In this document: piece by piece, positions 1 through 7,433 of the stretch
How positions within the stretch are numbered: the stretch's first letter is position 1
How the letters are laid out: each line of letters starts with the position of its first letter
Assembly: GCF_943912325.1 (NCBI RefSeq)
Contig: NZ_CALTTX010000050.1
Location: 1-19,182 of the forward strand
Origin: an uncultured Microbacterium sp.
Lineage (GTDB): Bacteria > Actinomycetota > Actinomycetes > Actinomycetales > Microbacteriaceae
Direction of reading: 5' to 3'
Length of the DNA: 19,182 nucleotides
Made by a program: the position numbers and the translations under genes
Notes under the pieces: generated by a model
Seen by the model: only the letters and a program-made list of their open reading frames with translations
Told to the model about the DNA's origin: nothing
Database searches by the model: none

Positions 1-3000
1 CAGCGGGCGGAAGACCCCGCTCGTCACGCTCCCCGTCGCCTCGAGCCGGTGAAGCGCGTGCCGTGCCACCGCGACGCCGATGCCAAAACGCGCCGCGACC
101 TCGCCCGCCGTGAAGGGTGCGTGGGTGCGGGCGTATCGCGCGACGAGTTCGGCAAGGGGGTCGGCCGCGGGTTCGAGGAACGCCAGCGGAATGCCGACGG
201 GGAGGGGCGCTCCGAGCGCGTCGCGGAGTCGACCCGCATCTTCGATCGCGGCGATGCGGGTTTCGCCCGCCATCGGCACGGTGATGGCGCGCCGCGCGGT
301 GACGAGTGCGTCGACCGAGGCCGCAGCGTGCGGGAAGGCGGGCATTTCAGCATCCGTCGACTCGGCATCCGTCGTCTCGTCTTCGGTAACCGCGCCCGCT
401 TGCTCGCCTGCGCTCGCATCTTCGGACTCGAGTCGCGCGGCGATCTCGGCGACCGTGAGCGGACCGAGCAAGCGCAAGAGATCCGCGACGCCCTCGTCGC
501 CACGCACACGACGCTCGGGGTCGAGCCGCTGCACCTCGCGCTCGAACTGCGCGACGACCTCGGGGTCGAGCAGTTCGCGCATCTCGATCTTGCCGAGCAA
601 CTCCGACAGCAGCGCCGGATCGACCGACAGCGCGGCTGCGCGGCGCTCGGCGAGAGGGGAATCCCCCTCGTACATGAACGCGCCGACATAACCGAAAAGC
701 AGGTCGCGCGCGAACGGCGACGGCTGCGGGGGCGCGGTCTCGACGAGCCGAATCGTGCGGTCGGCGATCGCGCGCGCGATGCGCAGCAGGGCGGGTACGT
801 CGTAGACGTCTTGCAGCACCTCGCGGAGCGTCTCGAGAATGATCGGGAAGGTGGGATGACCCCGCGCGACCTCGAGCAGCGCTGCCGCGCGCTGCCGCTG
901 CTGCCAGAGCGGGCTGCGCTTCGTGGGGTTCATGCGGGGCATGAGGAGCGCTCGCGCCGCGCACTCGCGGAACCGCGAGGCGAACAACGCCGAGCCGCCG
1001 ACCTCGTCGATCACGATCTGCTCGAGCTCGTCTGCGTCGAACACGAACAACTCGGCGCCGGGTGGCTCGTCACTCGTGTCGGGCACGCGAGCGACGATCC
1101 CGTCATCGCTCGCTACGGCCGAACCCTCGCCGCCCGATCCCGTCACGCCGAGGCGCTCGCGAATGCGCGCGTTGACAGCGAGCGCCCACGGCGCGTGCAC
1201 GCCCATGCCGTACGGGGAATGCAAGATGATCCGCCAGTCGCCGACCTCATCGCGGCCACGCTCGATCGTGAGCGACTGATCGGTCGGCAGCGTGCCCGTG
1301 GCCTCGCGCTGCTCGGTGAGATAGGCGAGCAGGTTCTGCTGGGCGTAGGCGTCCAAGCCCGCGGCATCCAATCGCGCCTTCGCCTGTTCGGGCTTCACGG
1401 TCGTCAGCTCGCGCGAGAACGCACCCAGAGCCTCGCCCAGCTCGGCGGGGCGCCCGAGGCCGTCGCCGTGCCAGAACGGCAGTTTGCCGGGCTGGCCGAA
1501 GGCAGGGAGCACGTTGACGCGATCGTGCGTGATCTCGACGATGCGCCAGCTCGTCGTGCCGAGCGTGAAGACGTCGTTCACACGGGACTCATAGACCATC
1601 TCTTCGTCGAGCTCGCCGACGCGGACCCCGCGCGTTTCGCCCGCGATGAAGACCCCGAAGAGACCACGGTCGGGGATCGTACCGCCGCTCGTCACCGCGA
1701 TGCGCTGCGCGCCGGGCCGCCCGGTCAGCGTGCCGGCGTCGCGATCCCACACGACGCGCGGCCGTAGCTCGGCGAACTCGTCGGACGGGTATCGCCCGGC
1801 GATCAGGTCGAGAGTCGCCTCGAACGCCGAACGCGGGAGCGCGCGGAAGGGTGCCGCTCGACGCACCGTCTCGTACCACTGCTCGACGTCGATCGTCTCG
1901 AGCGCGCACGCCGCGATCGTCTGCTGCGCGAGGATGTCGAGCGGGTTCTGCGGGATCCGCACGGCCTCGATCTGGCCGTGCAACATGCGTTCCGTGACGA
2001 TCGCGGTGTGCAGCACGTCGCCGCGATGCTTGGGAAACAGGTATGCCCGGCTCACCTCGCCGACCTGGTGGCCCGCACGCCCGACGCGCTGCAGCCCCGA
2101 CGCCGCCGACGGTGGTGCCTCGACCTGGATGACGAGGTCGACGAGCCCCATGTCGATCCCGAGTTCGAGGCTCGACGTCGCAACGACGCAGCGCAGCGTG
2201 CCGGCCTTGAGCTCTTCCTCGACCTGGGCGCGCTGCTCCTTCGACACCGAACCGTGGTGGGCCTTCGCGAGCACGGGGGGCGCGGCGGCATTCGTTCCCG
2301 CTTGCGCCATCGTCGCGGCTGGGATCGAGGGCTCCGGCAGATCGATGCCGAGTCGCTCGGCGTAGATCTCGTTGAGGCGGCCGGTGAGACGTTCCGCGAG
2401 ACGGCGCGCGTTCGTGAAAACGATCGTCGAACGGTTCTCGAGGATGCGGTCGACGATCGCCTCTTCGACGTGCGGCCAGACCGACCCCGTGATCTCGGTG
2501 CCCGACGCGCTCGCGCCATCGCCGAATGGGTTGCCGCCGAAGGGGTCATTTTCGAACGGATCGCCGGACGGGGCGTCATCGCCGGAGCGAGCCGCAGGAT
2601 CAGGCGCTGGCCCCGGCTCGGGCGAGCCCGGCGGGGGCGGCGGGTGCAGCATGTCTTCGATCGGCACCTGCACCGCGAGCTCGAAGGTCTTGCTTGCGCG
2701 CGGCGCGACGATCTCGACGGGCGCGGCGCCGCCGAGGAAACGGGCGACCTCGTCGATCGGGCGGACGGTCGCCGAGAGGCCGATGCGCTGCACGGGCACG
2801 GACTCGGGGTCATGCGCGCGGCGTAGGGCGTCGAGGCGCTCGAGGCTCACCGCGAGGTGCGCTCCGCGCTTCGTCGCCGCGACTGCGTGTACTTCGTCGA
2901 CGATCACCGTGTGCACCCCGACGAGCGTCTCGGCGGCGCGGCTCGTCAGCATGAGGTAGAGCGACTCGGGGGTCGTGATGAGGATGTCGGGCGGTTCGCG

Positions 3001-3417
3001 CAACAGTCGCTGACGCTCGTTCGATGGAGTGTCGCCCGAGCGCACGCCGACCGTGACGTCGGCGGCGGGCACGCCGAGCCGCCGAGCCTGCTGCCCGATG
3101 CCGATCAGGGGTGAGCGGAGGTTCCGTTCGACGTCGACGCCGAGCGCCTTGAGGGGCGAGACGTACAGGATGCGCGTGCGCGCGGCCCGCTCTTCTTTCG
3201 GCCGCGACGCCGGATCGAACGGGTCGCGGAAGACACGGTCGATGGCCCAGAGGAATGCCGAGAGGGTCTTGCCCGAACCCGTCGGCGCGACGACGAGCGC
3301 GTTCTTGCCGGCAGAGATCGCCTGCCAGGCGCCCGCTTGCGCATCGGTCGGCTGCGCGAAGGCCGCGCGAAACCACTCCCGCGTGGGGGGAGAGAATCGC
3401 TCGAGCACATCGGCCAT
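1..3417 (-). CDS. lhr: Lhr-type ATP-dependent DNA helicase, partial (C-terminus beyond window edge)
   Basis: Superfamily 2 helicase of the Lhr family, an ATP-driven 3'-5' DNA translocase linked to DNA repair in actinobacteria. From ATG at 3417 the frame stays open for 1139 codons to the window edge without a stop. Visible motifs: Walker A APTGSGKT (residues 44-51), DEVH box (174-177), motif III SAT (215-217), motif VI QRVGRAGH (443-450), then the Lhr-typical IPQNPLDILAQ (488-498) and winged-helix material near residues 1100-1139. Full-length actinobacterial Lhr is about 1500 residues or more, so the helicase core is present and the C-terminal domain is missing here. Two low-complexity insertions stand out: a Pro/Gly/Asp-rich one (about 258-306) and an acidic one (about 998-1025). 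The ATG has GGAGGG directly against it, too close to serve as a ribosome site. I take it as leaderless; GTG at 3408, nine bases from GGAGGG, is the alternative start. Confidence 0.95.
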   Translation of the reverse strand, partial: MADVLERFSPPTREWFRAAFAQPTDAQAGAWQAISAGKNALVVAPTGSGKTLSAFLWAIDRVFRDPFDPASRPKEERAARTRILYVSPLKALGVDVERNLRSPLIGIGQQARRLGVPAADVTVGVRSGDTPSNERQRLLREPPDILITTPESLYLMLTSRAAETLVGVHTVIVDEVHAVAATKRGAHLAVSLERLDALRRAHDPESVPVQRIGLSATVRPIDEVARFLGGAAPVEIVAPRASKTFELAVQVPIEDMLHPPPPPGSPEPGPAPDPAARSGDDAPSGDPFENDPFGGNPFGDGASASGTEITGSVWPHVEEAIVDRILENRSTIVFTNARRLAERLTGRLNEIYAERLGIDLPEPSIPAATMAQAGTNAAAPPVLAKAHHGSVSKEQRAQVEEELKAGTLRCVVATSSLELGIDMGLVDLVIQVEAPPSAASGLQRVGRAGHQVGEVSRAYLFPKHRGDVLHTAIVTERMLHGQIEAVRIPQNPLDILAQQTIAACALETIDVEQWYETVRRAAPFRALPRSAFEATLDLIAGRYPSDEFAELRPRVVWDRDAGTLTGRPGAQRIAVTSGGTIPDRGLFGVFIAGETRGVRVGELDEEMVYESRVNDVFTLGTTSWRIVEITHDRVNVLPAFGQPGKLPFWHGDGLGRPAELGEALGAFSRELTTVKPEQAKARLDAAGLDAYAQQNLLAYLTEQREATGTLPTDQSLTIERGRDEVGDWRIILHSPYGMGVHAPWALAVNARIRERLGVTGSGGEGSAVASDDGIVARVPDTSDEPPGAELFVFDADELEQIVIDEVGGSALFASRFRECAARALLMPRMNPTKRSPLWQQRQRAAALLEVARGHPTFPIILETLREVLQDVYDVPALLRIARAIADRTIRLVETAPPQPSPFARDLLFGYVGAFMYEGDSPLAERRAAALSVDPALLSELLGKIEMRELLDPEVVAQFEREVQRLDPERRVRGDEGVADLLRLLGPLTVAEIAARLESEDASAGEQAGAVTEDETTDAESTDAEMPAFPHAAASVDALVTARRAITVPMAGETRIAAIEDAGRLRDALGAPLPVGIPLAFLEPAADPLAELVARYARTHAPFTAGEVAARFGIGVAVARHALHRLEATGSVTSGVFRPL

Positions 3418-3423
3418 CCCTCC

Positions 3424-3429
3424 ATTGTG
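3424..3429 (-). promoter_or_regulatory. Putative -10 box of lhr (CACAAT), leaderless start
   Basis: Read on the minus strand, CACAAT lies exactly six bases before the lhr ATG. It has the A at position 2 and T at position 6 of the actinobacterial TANNNT -10 pattern, but not the first T. The same six-base distance recurs at other genes in the window. No convincing -35 box is visible; the expected -35 position falls inside the first unit of the 17-bp repeat. Confidence 0.4.
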
Positions 3430-3441
3430 GTGCGCACCTCC

Positions 3442-3525
3442 GACACTGGGCCGGTGTCGACAGTGGGCCGGTGATGGCAGTGGGCCGGTGATGACAGTCG
3501 GCCGGTGATGACGAGGGCCGGCGAC
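3442..3525. repeat. Degenerate 17-bp tandem repeat between the uvrA2-like gene and lhr
   Basis: Four consecutive 17-bp units start at 3442, 3459, 3476 and 3493, with a decayed fifth at 3510. The shared unit is GACAGTGGGCCGGTGAT; the second and third differ by one base. The first unit has complementary ends (GACAC and GTGTC). The tract lies downstream of the uvrA2-like stop and covers the -35 region of lhr. It could bind a regulator or be a neutral repeat expansion. Confidence 0.85.
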
Positions 3526-3558
3526 GCGACTACGCCGAAGAGAGGCAGACGACGGATG

Positions 3559-5919
3559 CTACGGCGAGACGTACGCCGCGAGGTGTTCGCCCGTGAGCGT
3601 GTCGCGCTTCGCAATCAGTTCGGCGGGGGTCCCCTCGAACACAACGCGGCCGCCGTCGCGGCCAGCGCCGGGACCGAGGTCGATGATCCAGTCAGCGTGG
3701 GCCATGACGGCCTGGTGGTGCTCGATCACGACGACCGAGTTGCCGGCGTCGACGAGCCCGTCGAGCAGTGCGAGCAGAGCGTCGACGTCGGCGAGGTGCA
3801 GACCCGTCGTCGGTTCATCGAGCACGTAGACCGCGCCCTCACGCGCCATCGAGATCGCGAGCTTCAACCGCTGGCGTTCGCCGCCCGACAGCGTCGAGAG
3901 CGACTGGCCGAGCGTGATGTAGCCGAGCCCGACATCGATCATCCGACGGAGCGTCGTGCGCGCCGTCCCGGCCGAGACGAATTCGGCGGCTTCGGCCGCC
4001 GACATCGCCAGCACCCCGGCGATCGTGCGCCCCGAGAGGGTGTACTCGAGCACGGCATGGCTGAACCCCGTGCCTTCACACAGGTCGCAGGGGGTTTCGA
4101 CAGTCTCGGCGATACCGAGCTGCGTGATGATGACGCCGAGTCCGCGGCAGGCGGGGCAGGCGCCCTCGGAGTTGGCGCTGAAGAGCGAGGCCTTGACTCC
4201 GTTGGCCTTGGCGAATGCTTGGCGGATGCCGTCGAGCACGCCCGTGTAGGTCGCGGGGCTCGAGCGGCGAGACCCGCGAATCGGCGACTGGTCGACCATG
4301 ATGACTTCGCCGACGGCCTCGCCCGCCGCGGCGGCCAGGTTGCCGTGGATGAGCGACGACTTGCCCGAGCCCGCAACTCCCGTCACGACCGTCACGACGC
4401 CGAGGGGCACGTCGACATCGACAGAGCGCAGGTTGTGCTGCGACGCGCCGCGAATCGCGATCGCGCCCGTGCGCTTGCGCACCGTGTCTTTCACGCGCGA
4501 GCGCCGATCCAGTTGCCCACCGGTCAACGTGTTCGATGCGCGCAGCCCCGCCACGTCGCCCTCGTAGCCGATCTCGCCGCCCGCCCGGCCGGCACCGGGT
4601 CCGAGATCGACGATGTGGTCGGCGATCTCGATGACCTCGCGTTTGTGCTCGACGACGAGCACGGTATTGCCCTTGTCGCGCAACTGCAGCAGCAACTCGT
4701 TCATGCGATCGATGTCGTGCGGGTGCAGGCCCGCCGTCGGTTCGTCGAAGACGTACGTCACGTCGGTCAGCGGCGAACCGAGATGACGGATCATCTTGGT
4801 TCGCTGGGCTTCGCCGCCCGAGAGCGATCCCGACGAGCGGTCGAGCGAGAGGTATCCGAGTCCGATCCGCACGAACGAGTCCACGGCCTGCCGCAGCGTC
4901 TCGACGAGCGGCGCGACGGTCGGGTCGTTGACGGTTCGGAGCCACGCCGCGAGATCGGTGATCTGCATAGCCGCGGCATCCGCAATGCTCGTTCCCTCGA
5001 TTTTCGAAGAACGCGCCCCCTCATTGAGGCGCGTACCGCCGCAGTCGGGGCAGGCGATGAACGTCACGGCACGATCGACGAAGGCGCGGATGTGCGGCTG
5101 CAGCGAATCGCGATCCTTCTGCAACATCGACTTGGTGATCTTCGGTACGAGCCCCTCGTAGGTGAGGTTGACGTCGCGCGCTTTGATCTTGACCGGCTCG
5201 CCATAGAGAAAGTCGTGGCGCTCTTTCTCGCTGTAATCGCGGATCGGCTTGTTCGGATCGAGAAAGCCCGACTCGGCGAACACGCGCACGAGCCACCCGT
5301 CGGCCGTGTAGCCCGGCACACGGATCGCGCCCTCGGTGAGAGATTTCGTGTCGTCGAAGAGCTCCGCAAGATCGATGTCGCTCACTTCGCCGAGCCCCTC
5401 GCAGCGCGGGCACATGCCGCCCGTGACCTCGAACGAGCGCCGCTCGCGCACCTTCTCACCATCGGCCCCCGTGCGCGTCACGGCGCCGGCGCCCGAGACC
5501 GAGGGCACGTTGAACGAGAACGCCTGGGGAGAACCGACGTGCGGCACCCCGATCCGGCTGAAGAGCACGCGCAGCATGGCGTGCACATCGGTCGCCGTGC
5601 CGACGGTCGAGCGGGCGTTCTGCCCCATTCGCTCTTGATCCACGATGATCGCGGGGCTGATGTTCTCGAGCGCATCGACGTCGGGTCTGCTCAGTTGCGG
5701 CATGAACTGCTGGATGAAGGTCGGATAGGTCTCGTTGATGTAGCGGCGCGATTCGCTCGCGATCGTGCCGAACACGAGCGAACTCTTGCCCGATCCCGAC
5801 ACCCCGGTGAAGACGGTGAGGCGGCGTTTGGGGATCTCGACCGAGACGTCTTTGAGGTTGTTGGTGCGCGCTCCGCGCACACGGATGACGTCGTGGGCGT
5901 CGGCGGCGGGATCGGTCAT
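3559..5919 (-). CDS. UvrA2-type ABC ATPase (UvrA paralogue lacking the UvrB-binding domain)
   Basis: Paralogue of the nucleotide-excision-repair damage sensor UvrA, 786 residues against about 950 for UvrA. It has two ABC modules. Walker A motifs are GVSGSGKS (39-46) and GVAGSGKS (514-521); signatures are LSGGEAQR (366-373) and LSGGERQR (677-684), each followed by a DEPT Walker B. Zinc ligands include CPRC (170-173), CPDC (290-293), and CPAC (588-591) with CDLC (611-614), the last two 19 residues apart as in the UvrA C-terminal zinc module. Between the first Walker A region and CPRC there is room for only about 50 residues of insertion, so the UvrB-binding domain appears absent. This short class is usually annotated UvrA2 or excinuclease-like ATPase, and relatives occur as self-protection proteins in producers of DNA-binding antibiotics. 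The ATG overlaps the stop of the upstream hydrolase (ATGA), implying translational coupling. The frame is open further upstream, inside the hydrolase, but shows no UvrA similarity there. Confidence 0.93.
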   Translation of the reverse strand: MTDPAADAHDVIRVRGARTNNLKDVSVEIPKRRLTVFTGVSGSGKSSLVFGTIASESRRYINETYPTFIQQFMPQLSRPDVDALENISPAIIVDQERMGQNARSTVGTATDVHAMLRVLFSRIGVPHVGSPQAFSFNVPSVSGAGAVTRTGADGEKVRERRSFEVTGGMCPRCEGLGEVSDIDLAELFDDTKSLTEGAIRVPGYTADGWLVRVFAESGFLDPNKPIRDYSEKERHDFLYGEPVKIKARDVNLTYEGLVPKITKSMLQKDRDSLQPHIRAFVDRAVTFIACPDCGGTRLNEGARSSKIEGTSIADAAAMQITDLAAWLRTVNDPTVAPLVETLRQAVDSFVRIGLGYLSLDRSSGSLSGGEAQRTKMIRHLGSPLTDVTYVFDEPTAGLHPHDIDRMNELLLQLRDKGNTVLVVEHKREVIEIADHIVDLGPGAGRAGGEIGYEGDVAGLRASNTLTGGQLDRRSRVKDTVRKRTGAIAIRGASQHNLRSVDVDVPLGVVTVVTGVAGSGKSSLIHGNLAAAAGEAVGEVIMVDQSPIRGSRRSSPATYTGVLDGIRQAFAKANGVKASLFSANSEGACPACRGLGVIITQLGIAETVETPCDLCEGTGFSHAVLEYTLSGRTIAGVLAMSAAEAAEFVSAGTARTTLRRMIDVGLGYITLGQSLSTLSGGERQRLKLAISMAREGAVYVLDEPTTGLHLADVDALLALLDGLVDAGNSVVVIEHHQAVMAHADWIIDLGPGAGRDGGRVVFEGTPAELIAKRDTLTGEHLAAYVSP

Positions 5920-6608
5920 GACGGGTCCTCGGCGAGTTGTTTGTCGATGAACGTGCGGATGTCGGTCAATTCTGGTTCTGAGATCGAGTGCCCGAGCCCC
6001 GCGTACACGCGCCCCGAGAGCTCGACGTGACCCGGCAGCCAGTCGGTCGAGTGCACGATCAGCGCTTCGGGAATGACATCGTCGAGACTGCCGCGACCCC
6101 AGAACACGGGGGGACGGGATGCCGCGAGCGCGGCGTCGCTCGCCAGTGCACCGGGCGCGACGAACCCCGAAAGGGCGACGGCGTACGCGAATCGCTCGGG
6201 CTGCAACCGCATCGCCTGCAGCGAGATCGAGGCGCCCTGCGAAAACCCGAGCAGCCCGACGCGTGCCGTGGGGTCGAACGTCGCTTCGACCCATTGGATG
6301 AAGCGCACGGCCGCCGCGGTGAGCGCGCGCGGGTCGCGATTCTGCAGTCCCTCGATCGGATACCAGGATGCCCCGGGTGCGGGCCAGGGAGGCGTCAGCG
6401 GTGCCCGCACCGACGCGACGACGGGCTCGGCCGGCAGGTATCCGCGCAGCGGCCACAGGTCGCGCTCGTCGGCGCCGTACCCGTGCAGCAGCACAATGAC
6501 GTCGCGGCCGGAGCGCTCGGCCTCGGGCGCCGACCACAGCACGGCCGCCGCGTCCAGCGGCGGCACGAGCGGTAGCTCGGCGGGGTCGATCGCGTGTGAG
6601 GCATCCAT
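5916..6608 (-). CDS. Alpha/beta hydrolase, phospholipase/carboxylesterase family
   Basis: A 230-residue cytosolic serine hydrolase of the Abhydrolase_2 (phospholipase/carboxylesterase) family. The oxyanion-loop motif HGYGAD is at 42-47. The catalytic triad reads as Ser123 in GFSQG, Asp176 (or Asp177) in GSLDDVIP, and His207 in GLGHS. No signal peptide or membrane segment is seen. Members hydrolyse short acyl esters; the substrate here is unknown. It is the first gene of a two-gene unit, and its TGA overlaps the ATG of the uvrA2-like gene. ATG at 6608 is chosen because family similarity begins shortly after it and AAAGAT lies six bases upstream, compatible with a leaderless start. There is no good Shine-Dalgarno sequence. 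Confidence 0.9.
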   Translation of the reverse strand: MDASHAIDPAELPLVPPLDAAAVLWSAPEAERSGRDVIVLLHGYGADERDLWPLRGYLPAEPVVASVRAPLTPPWPAPGASWYPIEGLQNRDPRALTAAAVRFIQWVEATFDPTARVGLLGFSQGASISLQAMRLQPERFAYAVALSGFVAPGALASDAALAASRPPVFWGRGSLDDVIPEALIVHSTDWLPGHVELSGRVYAGLGHSISEPELTDIRTFIDKQLAEDPS

Positions 6609-6614
6609 TCCGTC

Positions 6615-6620
6615 ATCTTT
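6615..6620 (-). promoter_or_regulatory. Possible -10 box (AAAGAT) of the hydrolase-uvrA2 operon
   Basis: On the minus strand AAAGAT sits six bases before the hydrolase ATG, matching A at position 2 and T at position 6 of TANNNT. It is weak on its own and proposed mainly because the distance is the same as at better examples in this window. Confidence 0.3.
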
Positions 6621-6703
6621 GCAGGCACTTCCGACACCGCGACCCGAGCAGCCAGAAACCGAGCGATGGATCCTGCAAGGTGAGCGTTCGCGCGCGCCTG
6701 GGG

Positions 6704-6709
6704 TATACA
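6704..6709 (+). promoter_or_regulatory. Putative -10 box (TATACA) of the Nudix-like gene
   Basis: TATACA ends six bases before the ATG at 6716, which would place the transcript start at or next to the start codon. No strong -35 hexamer is visible. GAGG at 6711-6714 is too close to the ATG to act as a normal ribosome site. Confidence 0.5.
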
Positions 6710-6715
6710 AGAGGC

Positions 6716-7339
6716 ATGCCAGTGCGCACCCCCGATCCCGATCCCAACGACCGCGACGACTCGTCGAACGACCCGTTGCGGGGACTCGGCTTCGGCGGCA
6801 CGGCGCGTCCGGGGGACGCGCCCAACCCCGCGTGGCTGAGCGACATCGAGCTCGCCGAGGCGCGGCGGCGCCTGCCGATGCTGTACGTCGAGGCCGTTCC
6901 GGTGCGCACCGACGGCTTGGGGCAGGTGACGCAGATCGGCGTGCTGCTGCGCGCAACTCCCGTGGGTGAGATCACGCGCACGATCGTCTCGGGTCGCGTT
7001 CGCTACGGCGAGACGGTGCGTGATGCGCTCTTCCGCCACCTCGAAAACGACCTCGGGCCGATGGCCTTTCCACTCCTCCCGCCCGCGCCGGCGCCGTTCA
7101 CGATCGCCGAATATTTTCCGCTTCCCGGCGTGAGCGCGTTCCACGACGATCGCCAGCACGCCGTGTCGCTCGCCTTCGTCGTGCCCGTGACGGGCACATG
7201 CGAACCGCGGCAGGACGCCCTCGAGGTCACCTGGATGTCGCCCGAAGAAGCCGCCTCAGCGGCCCTATCGGACGAGATGGAAGGTGGGCGTGCGACGCTC
7301 GTGCACCAGGCGCTCGCGCACCTCGGTCTGCTGCGCTGA
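6716..7339 (+). CDS. DUF4916-like Nudix-fold protein with degenerate Nudix box
   Basis: A 207-residue soluble protein resembling the actinobacterial DUF4916/Nudix-family group (recognised from memory of its conserved stretches LPMLYVEAVPVR, SGRVRYGET, ALFRHLENDLGPMA and QHAVSLAFVVPV). The Nudix signature is G-x5-E-x7-REUxEExGU. Here Gly93, Glu99, Arg107 and Gly114 are in place, but the metal-binding glutamates are replaced: REUxEE reads RHLEND (107-112). A standard nucleoside-diphosphate hydrolase activity is therefore doubtful; a binding role or altered chemistry is possible. Residues 1-40 are Asp/Pro/Arg-rich and probably disordered. ATG at 6716 is chosen because TATACA lies six bases upstream; the frame is open further upstream but runs into the divergent promoter region. 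It is monocistronic on the plus strand, with the M3 peptidase gene next. Confidence 0.85.
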   Translation: MPVRTPDPDPNDRDDSSNDPLRGLGFGGTARPGDAPNPAWLSDIELAEARRRLPMLYVEAVPVRTDGLGQVTQIGVLLRATPVGEITRTIVSGRVRYGETVRDALFRHLENDLGPMAFPLLPPAPAPFTIAEYFPLPGVSAFHDDRQHAVSLAFVVPVTGTCEPRQDALEVTWMSPEEAASAALSDEMEGGRATLVHQALAHLGLLR

Positions 7340-7385
7340 GCGGGTTGCGCTGATGTGGTCGCGCTGATCGTGCGCTGATCTGGCC
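7333..7385. repeat. Degenerate 14-bp tandem repeat starting within the last codons of the Nudix-like gene
   Basis: GCGCTGA occurs at 7333, 7347, 7361 and 7372. Unit lengths are 14, 14, 11 and 14 bases, with a consensus near GCGCTGATSTGGYC. The first copy contains the last codons and TGA stop of the Nudix-like gene, so the array looks like an expansion from the gene's 3' end into the intergenic region. Confidence 0.75.
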
Positions 7386-7421
7386 GCGGGCACGGCCGTG
7401 GCCGATGTCGGGGGCCCGTTC

Positions 7422-7427
7422 TAGGCT
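7422..7427 (+). promoter_or_regulatory. Putative -10 box (TAGGCT) of the M3 peptidase gene
   Basis: TAGGCT fits the TANNNT pattern and ends six bases before the ATG at 7434. There is no purine-rich ribosome site between them (GAATCC), so a leaderless transcript is the simplest reading. The same hexamer at the same distance precedes the threonine-aldolase gene. Confidence 0.6.
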
Positions 7428-7433
7428 GAATCC

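Noticed and set aside
49..1767. Plus-strand open frame opposite lhr
   Set aside because: The minus strand continues the Lhr protein without a stop through this region, with family-typical sequence.
3418..3423. GGAGGG as the lhr ribosome-binding site for ATG 3417
   Set aside because: There are no bases between it and the ATG, so normal pairing is not possible. It could serve only the alternative GTG at 3408.
3442..3525. CRISPR array
   Set aside because: Units are contiguous 17-bp degenerate repeats with no spacers, and no cas genes are present.
3505..6030. Very long open frame on the plus strand opposite the UvrA2-like gene
   Set aside because: It is the antisense shadow of a gene with complete ABC motifs. 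High-GC codon bias keeps opposite frames open; the product is Arg/Asp/His-rich without recognisable domains.
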